Shown here: positions 33,619 to 41,771 of the stretch, in pieces
How the letters are laid out: each line of letters opens with the position of its first letter
Position numbering within the stretch: the stretch's first letter is position 1
NCBI GenBank assembly: GCA_027082955.1
Contig: JALWTA010000014.1
Span: 1 to 64,000 of the forward strand
Origin: Sulfurovum sp.
GTDB lineage: Bacteria > Campylobacterota > Campylobacteria > Campylobacterales > Sulfurovaceae
Direction: 5' to 3'
DNA: 64,000 nt
The notes under the pieces: generated by a model
The model's database searches: none
What the model saw: the letters and a program-made list of their open reading frames with translations, nothing else
Told to the model about the DNA's origin: nothing
Made by a program: the position numbers and the translations under genes

Positions 33619-33888
33619 ATGGCTTTGGATCCGGCGAAAAAAGCAGAAATTATTGCTAAATACGCAAGAGGCGAAAACGATACAGGTTCAACAGAAGTAC
33701 AGGTTGCTCTGCTTACAGAGAGAATCAAGTACCTGACTGAGCACCTTAAAACAAACAAGAAAGACCACTCTTCAAGACTGGGTCTGCTTAAACTTGTCGG
33801 TCAGAGAAGAAGACTGATGAGATACTTGAAAAAAGTTGATTTTGAAAGATGGACAAAGATCAAAGCCGATCTTGGTATCCGTAACTAA
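33619..33888 (+). CDS. rpsO: 30S ribosomal protein S15
   Basis: S15 (89 residues) binds 16S rRNA early in small-subunit assembly. The sequence has the typical [48 protein letters not shown] pattern, split here as [10 protein letters not shown] and [21 protein letters not shown] at 33619 is preceded by CAGGAGG with 5-base spacing. Upstream in-frame codons are not conserved S15. Confidence 0.97.
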   Translation: MALDPAKKAEIIAKYARGENDTGSTEVQVALLTERIKYLTEHLKTNKKDHSSRLGLLKLVGQRRRLMRYLKKVDFERWTKIKADLGIRN

Positions 33889-33998
33889 ATCTCTTTTTAA
33901 ACATGTCAGGCACTTTGTGCTTGACGTTCTACTCTTTTACTCCCCTTTCATTCTTTCCATATTCTTTTTTTTATTGGATATGATATTGTATTGCTTTG

Positions 33999-34095
33999 TA
34001 GGGTGTTATTCCCCGACAGCACCAAATAGCCCAAATAGCCAGATATCTGTTTACCATTTCAACATCAAAAGGTGTTATCGGGGGACAATACCCTA
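33999..34095. repeat. Imperfect stem-loop of about 97 bp downstream of rpsO
   Basis: Arms 33999-34023 and 34071-34095 are reverse complements at 20 of 25 positions and start and end in TAGGG/CCCTA. The loop of 47 bases is AT-rich. It lies in the 364-base gap between rpsO and grpE. It looks like a small non-autonomous repeat or a structured RNA. No coding sequence is present in the gap. Confidence 0.6.
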
Positions 34096-34111
34096 TGCGG
34101 AAATACTTTTC

Positions 34112-34198
34112 TTAATAAACTTTAGTCAAATACACTAAACTTTATTAAATAAAACTTGTCAGTAAGCCTTGACAAATTATCACTCAATGTTGTATAAT
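34112..34198 (+). promoter_or_regulatory. grpE-dnaK promoter with upstream dyad
   Basis: A consensus -35 TTGACA (34169-34174) and -10 TATAAT (34193-34198) are 18 bases apart, 55 bases before the grpE start. Upstream lies a dyad with 14-base arms (TTAATAAACTTTAG and CTAAACTTTATTAA, 34112-34125 and 34135-34148, 13 of 14 matched, 9-base spacer). A smaller dyad TTGTCA-N8-TGACAA overlaps the -35. The CIRCE sequence for HrcA is absent. The dyads are candidate heat-shock operators. Confidence 0.65.
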
Positions 34199-34252
34199 AC
34201 TCCCAATGCATTTGGAGACGGGTGCAAAGTTTTAGGAAAAAAGGAGGTCTGT

Positions 34253-34810
34253 ATGAGCAAAGAGACAGAAAAAGATCTTGAACAGACTCAAAATGAAGAG
34301 ACGGTCGAGGAGACTGAAACTTCCGAAGCTGAAGAAGGCAATGAAATGAGCGAGCTTGAAGCAGCAAAAGCGGAAGCGGCTGAGTATAAAGACAAGTATA
34401 TCAGAGCGCATGCCGATTTTGAAAATGCTAAAAAGCGTCTGGAGAAAGACAAAGCCAATGCCGTTGCCTATGCCAACGAGAGTTTTGCAAAGGACATTCT
34501 GGCAGTGATCGACTCTTTTGAACAGGCACTTGCTTCTATTGAAGGGGCGAGTGAAGAGAACAGCGGTGAAGTGCTTGAAAAGATGAAAGAGGGTGTCAAG
34601 CTGACCTATGAGCAGCTTAAAAAGGTGCTTGAGAAAAACCACATTAAAGAGATCGTATGTGATAAAGACTTTGACCCTGAAGTCCATCAGGCGATCATGC
34701 AGGTTGATAGTGATGAGCATGAGAGCGGAGACATCGTACAGGTGATGCAAAAAGGCTACACCATCAAGGATCGTGTGTTGCGTCCAGCAATGGTGAGCAC
34801 CGCCAAATAA
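34253..34810 (+). CDS. grpE: Nucleotide exchange factor GrpE
   Basis: GrpE (185 residues) releases ADP from DnaK. An acidic N-terminal tail (residues 1-40) leads into the long dimerising helix (ELEAAKAEAAEYKDKYIRAH, then ADFENAKKRLEK). The C-terminal beta domain ends with VVQ-type motif residues DIVQVMQKGYTIKDRVLRPAMV. AAGGAGG precedes the ATG at 34253. Many Campylobacterota have hrcA directly upstream; here rpsO and repeats occupy that place. Confidence 0.96.
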   Translation: MSKETEKDLEQTQNEETVEETETSEAEEGNEMSELEAAKAEAAEYKDKYIRAHADFENAKKRLEKDKANAVAYANESFAKDILAVIDSFEQALASIEGASEENSGEVLEKMKEGVKLTYEQLKKVLEKNHIKEIVCDKDFDPEVHQAIMQVDSDEHESGDIVQVMQKGYTIKDRVLRPAMVSTAK

Positions 34811-34895
34811 ATATGAGTGAACCTCATGTTTATCGGTGCGAAACCGGAGCGTGGAGCAGAGCGACCGCGTAGGCTGGAGAGCATTTGCAAATAAC

Positions 34896-34967
34896 GTGTA
34901 GGGTGCGTAACCACGCACCGTTATATGTAAAAATAAAAAAATACCTTAAATGCAACCAAAGTTGCAT
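34896..34967. repeat. Dispersed palindromic repeat, copy 2, and adjacent hairpin before dnaK
   Basis: Bases 34896-34919 are identical to 31384-31407, with core stem GGTGCGT/ACGCACC. A second perfect hairpin ATGCAAC-CAAA-GTTGCAT lies at 34950-34967. Both are in the 222-base spacer between grpE and dnaK. The segment 34836-34890 before them has a GC-rich composition like the element at 49412. No gene is present in this spacer. Confidence 0.75.
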
Positions 34968-35032
34968 CGATAGAGACCAAAGATTGAGTACAATACATTC
35001 AGATAAAGAAAATATAACCTAAAGGATGAGCA

Positions 35033-36922
35033 ATGGGAAAAGTATTAGGAATTGACCTTGGAACAACAAACTCTGCAATGGCAGTGTATACAAACGGTGA
35101 AGCAGCGATTATTGCAAACAAAGAAGGAAAAAACACAACCCCTTCAGTCGTTGCATTTACAGACAAAGGAGAAGTGCTTGTAGGGGAACCTGCAAAAAGA
35201 CAGGCAGTCACCAACCCTGAAAAGACCATCTACTCCATTAAGAGAATCATGGGGTTGATGTGTAACGAAGACAAAGCAGCAGAAGCCAAAGAGAGACTGC
35301 CGTACCACATCATCGACAGAAACGGTGCCTGTGCGATCGAAGTATCGGGTAAAACCTATACACCGCAGGAGATCTCTGCAAAAGTACTGATGAAAATGAA
35401 AGAGGATGCCGAAGCCTATCTTGGTGAGACAGTCACCGATGCGGTTATTACGGTACCGGCATACTTTAACGACGCACAGCGTAAAGCAACCAAAGAGGCA
35501 GGAACGATTGCAGGGTTGAATGTCCTTCGTATCATCAACGAGCCTACCTCTGCGGCATTGGCGTACGGACTGGATAAAAAAGATGCAGAGCAGATTGTAG
35601 TCTATGACCTTGGTGGTGGTACATTTGATGTTACTGCACTTGAAACAGGTGACGGTGTTGTTGAAGTACTGGCAACAGGCGGTGATGCATTCCTCGGTGG
35701 GGATGACTTCGATAACCGCATCATTGACTATGTGGCAGAAGAGTTCAAAGCAGAAACCGGCATCGATGTCAAAGCGGATGTGATGGCACTTCAGCGTGTT
35801 AAAGATGCGGCAGAGACGGCAAAAAAAGAGCTCTCTTCTGCAACTGAGACAGAGATCAACCTGCCGTTCATTACTGCAGATGCAAGCGGACCAAAACACC
35901 TGGTAACCAAGATTACCAGAGCGAAATTCGAGTCCCTTATTTCTGATCTGGTTGACAGTACCATCACAACGATCGAATCTGTACTCAAAGATGCAGGTTT
36001 GAGCAAAAACGATGTCAAAGAAGTTGTTATGGTTGGTGGATCTACCCGTGTACCTCTGGTACAGGAGAAGGTCAAGGCTTACTTTAATAAAGAGCTGAAC
36101 AAGTCGGTCAACCCTGATGAAGTTGTTGCGATCGGTGCAGCGATTCAGGGTGGTGTCCTTGCCGGAGATGTCAAAGATGTTCTTCTGCTGGATGTTACAC
36201 CGCTTAGCCTCGGTATCGAGACACTCGGCGGTGTGATGACAAAAGTGATTGAAAAAGGAACAACCATTCCTGCGAAGAAATCACAGATCTTCTCAACAGC
36301 AGAAGACAACCAGCCTGCAGTTAGCATCCACGTACTCCAAGGAGAGCGTGAATTTGCCAAGGACAACAAGTCTCTCGGTATGTTCGAACTTCAGGGGATC
36401 CCACCGGCACCAAGAGGGGTGCCTCAAATTGAGGTAACCTTTGATATTGATGCCAACGGTATCCTGACAGTATCTGCGGTTGACAAAGGTACAGGTAAAT
36501 CTCAGGAGATCAAGATCACCGGTTCGTCAGGACTGAGCGAAGAAGAGATCGAGAAGATGGTACAGGATGCGGAAGCGCACAAAGCTGAAGATGAGAAGCG
36601 TAAAGCAATCGTCGAAGCGAAAAACCAGGCGGATGCACTGATCCATCAGACAAGAAAGTCACTTGATGAGCTTGGTGAGAGTTTCGATGCAGGTGAAAAA
36701 GCGAATATCGAAGCGGCTATTGCAGACCTTGAGACAGTGCTTAAAGATGACAATGCAACCAAAGAGCAGATCGATGAGAAGGTCAAAGCGCTGACTGAGA
36801 AGTCACACAAACTGGCTGAAGCGGTCTATGCCAAAGAGCAGGGCGGACAGCAAGGTGCAGCCGGCGGTGACGCAGGCAAGAAAGCAGACGATGACGATGT
36901 CATCGATGCAGAGGTTGAGTAA
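35033..36922 (+). CDS. dnaK: Chaperone DnaK (Hsp70)
   Basis: DnaK (629 residues) is the ATP-driven Hsp70 chaperone. It begins [19 protein letters not shown] with the phosphate-1 loop. It continues with [40 protein letters not shown], the substrate-binding domain ([16 protein letters not shown]), and an acidic tail ending [19 protein letters not shown] precedes the ATG. It is followed by a strong terminator. It may be expressed with grpE despite the 222-base spacer. Confidence 0.98.
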   Translation: MGKVLGIDLGTTNSAMAVYTNGEAAIIANKEGKNTTPSVVAFTDKGEVLVGEPAKRQAVTNPEKTIYSIKRIMGLMCNEDKAAEAKERLPYHIIDRNGACAIEVSGKTYTPQEISAKVLMKMKEDAEAYLGETVTDAVITVPAYFNDAQRKATKEAGTIAGLNVLRIINEPTSAALAYGLDKKDAEQIVVYDLGGGTFDVTALETGDGVVEVLATGGDAFLGGDDFDNRIIDYVAEEFKAETGIDVKADVMALQRVKDAAETAKKELSSATETEINLPFITADASGPKHLVTKITRAKFESLISDLVDSTITTIESVLKDAGLSKNDVKEVVMVGGSTRVPLVQEKVKAYFNKELNKSVNPDEVVAIGAAIQGGVLAGDVKDVLLLDVTPLSLGIETLGGVMTKVIEKGTTIPAKKSQIFSTAEDNQPAVSIHVLQGEREFAKDNKSLGMFELQGIPPAPRGVPQIEVTFDIDANGILTVSAVDKGTGKSQEIKITGSSGLSEEEIEKMVQDAEAHKAEDEKRKAIVEAKNQADALIHQTRKSLDELGESFDAGEKANIEAAIADLETVLKDDNATKEQIDEKVKALTEKSHKLAEAVYAKEQGGQQGAAGGDAGKKADDDDVIDAEVE

Positions 36923-36960
36923 GCCTCTGCCCCTCTTTTTTAAGTTATATTACTTCCTCC

Positions 36961-36998
36961 AAAGCCCGGCTTCCCGAAAGGGGAGTCGGGCTTTTTTT
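36961..36998 (+). terminator. Rho-independent terminator of dnaK
   Basis: The stem has 15-base arms at 36961-36975 and 36980-36994 with a GAAA loop. It contains GCCCG/CGGGC and two G-U pairs, and a T run continues to 36998. It ends the grpE-dnaK transcript before the convergent Omp85-like gene. Confidence 0.9.
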
Positions 36999-37089
36999 AT
37001 GTCTCCCCCAGTAATAGAATGATGTTTAAAAGTATTTCAGAAAGATGGAAGGTATGCAAATGGAAGCCTGCAGGCATCCATATTGCAGT

Positions 37090-38409
37090 TTAGAAGTCAA
37101 ACGGCTGGAAGACCATGACCCAGAAGTTTACGCCTTCATTACTGTAAGCAACATCAAGACGTACCGGCACATGGGCTGCCATGGCACGGAGACTGACACC
37201 AACATCGTATTTCATGTCTTTAAGCAGGTCAAAGTTATAGGTATCATTGACACGTCCTGCTTCCACAAATCCGACAAGCTGGAGCCAATCTACCGCAACG
37301 GGGATATAGTCATTTTTACGGAAAGGATTCCAATCGAGAATAGCCCGGTATTCTGCTGTACCATAAGCGACAGCCTTGTCAGAGAAACGGTCGGTATTGT
37401 AACCTCTCATACGAAATATGCCGCCAAGGCGTGCACCCTCCCATGGAGGCGGGCGGTGATCAGTAATCCCATGATTAAATGTTTTTTCTTTATCCCATGA
37501 AAAGGAGTATCCTGTCCAAAAACTCATAGCCAATACATTTTGTTTGGTGAAAGAGAAGGTAGGCAAGTCGATATAATGATTGTATTTAAATTCCAGAAAA
37601 TCCCATGATTGTTTGGAATCACCCCATCCAAAATCTTTAGAATACTGAATACGGAATTGATAACCACGCGAAGGGTTGAGATCATAATCGGTATTATCAT
37701 GGTCAATAAAAAAACGTATACCATTAGTGTCCCACTTCTTTAAGCCATCGGAAGAATGAGGTGTGCCCAAAAGATAGTTATCGAAAGTATAGTGTTCATA
37801 AAATCCGGTAAGTCCCAGTGAGGTACGTCCAGTGACAAACGGTACACCTCCTCCGTCATTTTCCCTGCCCACTGCAAACCCCCGTTTGAGTGTATACAGT
37901 CCCTCAGGATTGTCTAGTCCGTCACCAAATGGAAGTACATACTTGAGTGTTGCAAAGACAAAATCTTCATTTCCACTCGATTCGATGTATTGATCCTCTT
38001 TCGAATCGTTGGTATGGTTGTAGAGATAGTATCTGGCCTTTGGAAAGTAGCTTTTCAAACCGCTTATAGAGAGAAGCACTCTGTTGGTACCAGGTATTTT
38101 ATAGTCAAACAGACCGATGAAACCACCGGAAAAATTTGCTGTGTCGGGCTGTCCATTGGTCACAATGTCTTGTTTTGTACCATAAAAAAGTGTCGCAATG
38201 GTTGTAGTTTGCGGTTGGAAAAGTCCTTTTTTGATAACGCCTACACCTCCGGAGAATCCGGTTGAATCTGTAGAGAAGACATAAGGGATACATACCATGT
38301 CTTTACTGTCTGTATCTGAAGCGACCGTATTTGTTCCAGCACACAGTGTTGCAGTGTAGCACAAAGATGCAGCTATAGATGGCAGGAGTGTCTTTTTAAA
38401 TGTTTTCAT
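37090..38409 (-). CDS. Outer-membrane beta-barrel protein, Omp85/surface-antigen-like
   Basis: This 439-residue protein has a signal peptide (KTLLPSIAASLCYTATLCAG) and then a barrel-like sequence with alternating aromatic residues. It ends in VFQPFDF, with the terminal phenylalanine of outer-membrane proteins. ARLGGIFRMRGYNTDRF matches the RGY loop motif of the Omp85/BamA barrel (bacterial surface antigen domain). The N-terminal region is too short for POTRA repeats, so it is a barrel-only or patatin-like-independent relative. Its cargo or partner is unknown. Confidence 0.75.
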   Translation of the reverse strand: MKTFKKTLLPSIAASLCYTATLCAGTNTVASDTDSKDMVCIPYVFSTDSTGFSGGVGVIKKGLFQPQTTTIATLFYGTKQDIVTNGQPDTANFSGGFIGLFDYKIPGTNRVLLSISGLKSYFPKARYYLYNHTNDSKEDQYIESSGNEDFVFATLKYVLPFGDGLDNPEGLYTLKRGFAVGRENDGGGVPFVTGRTSLGLTGFYEHYTFDNYLLGTPHSSDGLKKWDTNGIRFFIDHDNTDYDLNPSRGYQFRIQYSKDFGWGDSKQSWDFLEFKYNHYIDLPTFSFTKQNVLAMSFWTGYSFSWDKEKTFNHGITDHRPPPWEGARLGGIFRMRGYNTDRFSDKAVAYGTAEYRAILDWNPFRKNDYIPVAVDWLQLVGFVEAGRVNDTYNFDLLKDMKYDVGVSLRAMAAHVPVRLDVAYSNEGVNFWVMVFQPFDF

Positions 38410-38495
38410 CTGTCCATTATATGCAAAAATATATTATAGACTATTTAGCGATATTTAGGCTATAATAGAGAGCAAAAAACCGAAGGATATAAATC

Positions 38496-38795
38496 ATGGA
38501 AATGCAAAAGTGTGAAACGCTTGAAGAGGCAAGGAAAAAGATCGATGAGGTGGATGAAGAAATCGTGAAGCTGATTGCAAAACGCAATGATTATATCAAG
38601 CAGATTGCACATTTTAAAACGAGTGTAGATGAGGTGAAAGCCGAAGAGCGTATCAATGATGTTATCTCACGTGTCCGTCAGCAGGCAATTGACCTTGACC
38701 TTTCTCCCAATCTTATTAATGATCTGTATGTTCGTATGATAGATGCGATGGTAGAGAGTGAGATTGCCGAATTTAACAATGCGCAAAAATATTAA
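38496..38795 (+). CDS. Chorismate mutase (AroQ class)
   Basis: This 99-residue all-helical protein has the AroQ pattern: ARKKIDEVDEEIVKLIAKRNDYIKQIAHFK, then VKAEERINDVISRVRQQA, then LYVRMIDAMVESEIAEFN. It converts chorismate to prephenate for phenylalanine and tyrosine synthesis. It is a free-standing domain with no prephenate dehydratase part. AAGGATA precedes the ATG. A hairpin CTGTGTA-N7-TACACAG follows at 38851-38871. Confidence 0.85.
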   Translation: MEMQKCETLEEARKKIDEVDEEIVKLIAKRNDYIKQIAHFKTSVDEVKAEERINDVISRVRQQAIDLDLSPNLINDLYVRMIDAMVESEIAEFNNAQKY

Positions 38796-38904
38796 CGTGG
38801 GCTGTGTGATATTTTTCCTGCACAAGAGACCTCTAAATGCTTATGACAGTCTGTGTACTTCCTCTACACAGAGCTATGTTACAATTGATTAAAAAAGGAT
38901 AGAG

Positions 38905-39558
38905 ATGAGGATCTTGCTGCTAGAAGATGATGTGATCCTTCAGGATATCATAGGAGAGTTTCTTGAGGAGAAAGGGTATGAAGTTGAAGCGTTCTATGAC
39001 GGAGAAAAAGCGCTGGACGCTATAGGCAGATCTCACTACGATATGCTGCTTCTGGATGTGAATGTACCCAGCATAGACGGATTTGAAATTTTGGAGTATC
39101 TACGTCAGATAGGCAATACCACTCCTGCAATTTATATTACTTCGCTCGCAGGGGTCAAAGACCTCAAGAAAGGGTTTGACCTCGGGGCTGACGACTACTT
39201 GAAGAAACCGTTTGAACTTGAAGAGCTTCAAGCAAGAATAGAACATATTGTCAGGTCACGGCATATGCAGGACGAGATTGATATAGACGGTATACGGTTC
39301 ATTCCCAAAGCGCATCAGCTTTATATGGGAGACAAGGTAATCGAGATGCGTCAAAAGGAGGCACAGGTACTGGAATATTTTGTGCGCAATCAGGGTAAGA
39401 TCATATCCTGTGATGAGATTATCGAAAATGTCTGGGATGACGATAGCGTCCCAACACATGCCACTATCCGCACCTATATTAAAAATCTTAGAAAAATGTT
39501 TGACAAAGCCTATTTTGACAACATTAAAGGAGAGGGTTATCGTTTTAACATCGTATGA
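38905..39558 (+). CDS. OmpR-family response regulator
   Basis: This 217-residue protein has a receiver domain (LLLEDD at 4-9, phosphoacceptor D51 in LLLDVNVP, YITSL, K101 in LKKPF) and an OmpR-type winged helix ending in IRTYIKNLRKMF and GEGYRF. It is activated by the kinase encoded directly downstream. AAAAGGATAGAG precedes the ATG. Targets cannot be read from the window. Confidence 0.93.
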   Translation: MRILLLEDDVILQDIIGEFLEEKGYEVEAFYDGEKALDAIGRSHYDMLLLDVNVPSIDGFEILEYLRQIGNTTPAIYITSLAGVKDLKKGFDLGADDYLKKPFELEELQARIEHIVRSRHMQDEIDIDGIRFIPKAHQLYMGDKVIEMRQKEAQVLEYFVRNQGKIISCDEIIENVWDDDSVPTHATIRTYIKNLRKMFDKAYFDNIKGEGYRFNIV

Positions 39559-40735
39559 ACGTAAATCACTGATACGGTTTCTGGCACTCTATCTGGGGTC
39601 AGTATTTGTACTGTTGGCGATCATCGGTTATCTTTTTTTTGAAAATAACCGTACCAGTATGAAAAGTGCGATGAAGTTTGAGATGATGTATCAGGGACGT
39701 ATGCTCTCTTCCAAGATCATTATGAAAGCGATGAAGGAAAAGAAGCTTGACCAAAACACTACCAAGCACTTTCTCTCTTCATTGAAGCATTGCCGTTTTA
39801 GTGTTGGCTATTTTGACAAGGAACAGCATCCTATATACAGCGAGATAGGAAGTGTCGGTCAGTTCAAACCTGACTTTTATATGCAGAATAACTGTTGTTA
39901 TACGGTTATTGAAGATCCGAGCGATCATCTTGGTGTACACTATGTTGTCTTGAAAGAGCATGAACTTCTCCATGCATTTCAGCAGCTGCGTATCAAGATC
40001 ATCGGTTATCTGGTTCTCTCGTTTTTGCTCATGGGTGTTGTAGGCTATTTCCTTGGTCGGCTTTTTCTGCATCCTGTGCGCGAGCAGATTGAATCACTTG
40101 ACCGGTTTATTGCAGATACAACGCATGAGCTCAATACGCCTATATCTGCGATTTTGATGACGATACAATCGCTGAAAGATATTGATGAGAAGAAGAAAAA
40201 ACGTCTTGAAGCAAGTGCCAAACGGCTGCATGTGATGTATAGTTCTCTCACATACCGATTTGAAGGGAAAGAGGAGAAGATAGAAGATCTCTGTTTTGAT
40301 AAAATCATTGAAGAGCGAGTGGGATACATTCGTGAACTGATCGATTCAAAACGTCTGCATCTTGAGATGATGCTGGAGCCGACCAAAGTACATATGGCAC
40401 GTACATCGGCAGAACGGCTCATTGACAATCTGCTTTCCAATGCCGTTAAATACTGTGATGTGGGTGATTCGATTGAGATTACGCTCCGCAATAGAGTCTT
40501 GATGGTCAAAGACAGCGGTATCGGCATTGACGAAACGATGAAGGAAGATATTTTTAAACGCTACAAACGTGCCAATAATGAACGCGGCGGTTTCGGTATC
40601 GGATTAAACATTGTACTTCGAATTTGCAGGCAGTACCGCATTAAACTTGAACTGGAATCGGAAAAAGGATCAGGAAGTACATTTATACTTACCTTCCCCA
40701 AATATAAAGGCAGCAGTGCACTGCAGTGTCTATAG
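39515..40735 (+). CDS. Sensor histidine kinase
   Basis: The kinase has two membrane spans (LALYLGSVFVLLAIIGYLFF and IIGYLVLSFLLMGVVGYFLG) around a periplasmic sensor of about 110 residues with an NCC motif. Cytoplasmic motifs follow: H box TTHELNTPISAI, N box IDNLLSNAVKYCD, G1 DSGIGIDE, G2 GGFGIGLNIV. The start is uncertain. The only in-frame canonical codon near the gene junction is TTG at 39515, inside the regulator gene and without a clear ribosome site. ATG at 39555 overlaps the regulator stop as ATGA but is out of frame by one base. Confidence 0.85.
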   Translation: MTTLKERVIVLTSYERKSLIRFLALYLGSVFVLLAIIGYLFFENNRTSMKSAMKFEMMYQGRMLSSKIIMKAMKEKKLDQNTTKHFLSSLKHCRFSVGYFDKEQHPIYSEIGSVGQFKPDFYMQNNCCYTVIEDPSDHLGVHYVVLKEHELLHAFQQLRIKIIGYLVLSFLLMGVVGYFLGRLFLHPVREQIESLDRFIADTTHELNTPISAILMTIQSLKDIDEKKKKRLEASAKRLHVMYSSLTYRFEGKEEKIEDLCFDKIIEERVGYIRELIDSKRLHLEMMLEPTKVHMARTSAERLIDNLLSNAVKYCDVGDSIEITLRNRVLMVKDSGIGIDETMKEDIFKRYKRANNERGGFGIGLNIVLRICRQYRIKLELESEKGSGSTFILTFPKYKGSSALQCL

Positions 40736-40745
40736 ATGTAAAGCT

Positions 40746-41381
40746 TTATTCGGCGATTGGAGGAGTATTTTGATGCAGGCTTATTTTGCCTCTATGCAGA
40801 GTCACCTTTCCCTGTCGCTCCAATATTTTGAGTATACGGCTGACAACTACACGTGACGTACCAAGCTCCGTGGCGATATGTTCGTGGGTTGTCACTACAG
40901 GGTTGCTCTGCTGCGCCTCAAGCCACTCCATGATACGCTCATCGAGATGTTTAAATCTGACGGCGTTGACCAGTTTTGCCAGTGAAGTAAAACGGATCTG
41001 GTAGAGTGAAAAGAGGTAGCGCTGGTAGCTGTCGCTCATCTTGGCAAGCTGTTTGATGCTCTGGGCATCAACGAGGTAGCCTTCGATATCTGTTACCGTC
41101 TCTGCCGAGGCGACCGCTTCAGTCTGTGACATCAATGAAGCGGTATTGACGATACACTGCTCTCCGGGCTGAAGTGTGTAGAGGGTGATCTCTTCGATCC
41201 CGTCTGCTTGTGTATAGAGACGTACTTTGCCTTTGGTCAGCAGCAATATACTCTCACAGATGTCACCTTGGTAGAAAAGTAAGTTGCCTGCGGGGACTTT
41301 GACCGGTTTGAGATGTTGTTTGAGAAATTCCCGTGCTTCGGGTTCGAGGGTATCCATAAAAGGATAGGGTGAAAGCTCCAT
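40746..41381 (-). CDS. Crp/Fnr-family transcriptional regulator
   Basis: This 211-residue regulator has a cyclic-nucleotide-binding-like N-terminal domain (FYQGDICESILLLTKGKVRLYT) and a C-terminal helix-turn-helix (THEHIATELGTSRVVVSRILKILERQG). No FNR-type N-terminal cysteine cluster is present; C50-like and C85-like cysteines are isolated. It resembles Dnr/NssR-type or other redox-stress Crp proteins. ATG at 41381 has GGAG 5 bases upstream. It lies 52 bases after the DUF2892 gene, and a Crp-type dyad precedes that pair. Confidence 0.88.
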   Translation of the reverse strand: MELSPYPFMDTLEPEAREFLKQHLKPVKVPAGNLLFYQGDICESILLLTKGKVRLYTQADGIEEITLYTLQPGEQCIVNTASLMSQTEAVASAETVTDIEGYLVDAQSIKQLAKMSDSYQRYLFSLYQIRFTSLAKLVNAVRFKHLDERIMEWLEAQQSNPVVTTHEHIATELGTSRVVVSRILKILERQGKVTLHRGKISLHQNTPPIAE

Positions 41382-41433
41382 GGTATCTCCGTTTAAAGGC
41401 TGATGCACTCTATCACGGAAAGACTTAAAGAGA

Positions 41434-41631
41434 TTAGTCTTGTTTGGTCTTACAGCCTGTGTTGATGCCAAGTAAGGCGTATGGAGGACACCATCCGATA
41501 GCTGCTGTAAAAAGCAGAACGCCTCCTACAACATCTGCGATGATGCTCCCGTTCATTACACCGTATGCAACCGCTGCCGCACCGATAACTGCTCTGATGA
41601 TTCTGTCAATTTTTCCTACATTACATGTCAT
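41434..41631 (-). CDS. DUF2892 membrane protein (YgaP transmembrane-like)
   Basis: This 65-residue protein has MTCNVGKIDRIIRAVIGAAAVAYG, a second hydrophobic span (IADVVGGVLLFTAAIGW) and CPPYALLGINTGC. This matches DUF2892, the membrane part found fused to rhodanese in YgaP. Free-standing copies are common in sulfur-metabolising bacteria. A role in sulfur or redox stress is inferred from the family and the Crp neighbour. Confidence 0.85.
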   Translation of the reverse strand: MTCNVGKIDRIIRAVIGAAAVAYGVMNGSIIADVVGGVLLFTAAIGWCPPYALLGINTGCKTKQD

Positions 41632-41689
41632 GATAGATCCTTTGTGTCAAATTATACTTACAGAGAATAGTATGACATAATTTGTTCAA

Positions 41690-41717
41690 TTTGTATGTAA
41701 CATAGGTTACAAACAAA
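41690..41717. promoter_or_regulatory. Crp/Fnr-type dyad upstream of the DUF2892-crp unit
   Basis: TTTGTATGTAAC (41690-41701) and GTTACAAACAAA (41706-41717) are reverse complements at 11 of 12 positions with a 4-base spacer. The GTAAC-N4-GTTAC core has the layout of Crp/Fnr-family sites and is close to the NssR type (TTAAC-N4-GTTAA). Position 59 bases before the DUF2892 start suggests autoregulation by the downstream Crp protein. Confidence 0.6.
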
Positions 41718-41771
41718 TGAATAAAATTTGTTCACTTTCCAGCGTATGACACTGGAGGTGAGGATATAGTA

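Noticed and set aside
34112-34148. CIRCE element for HrcA
   Set aside because: The 9-base spacer fits, but the arms do not match TTAGCACTC/GAGTGCTAA, so only an unnamed dyad is reported.
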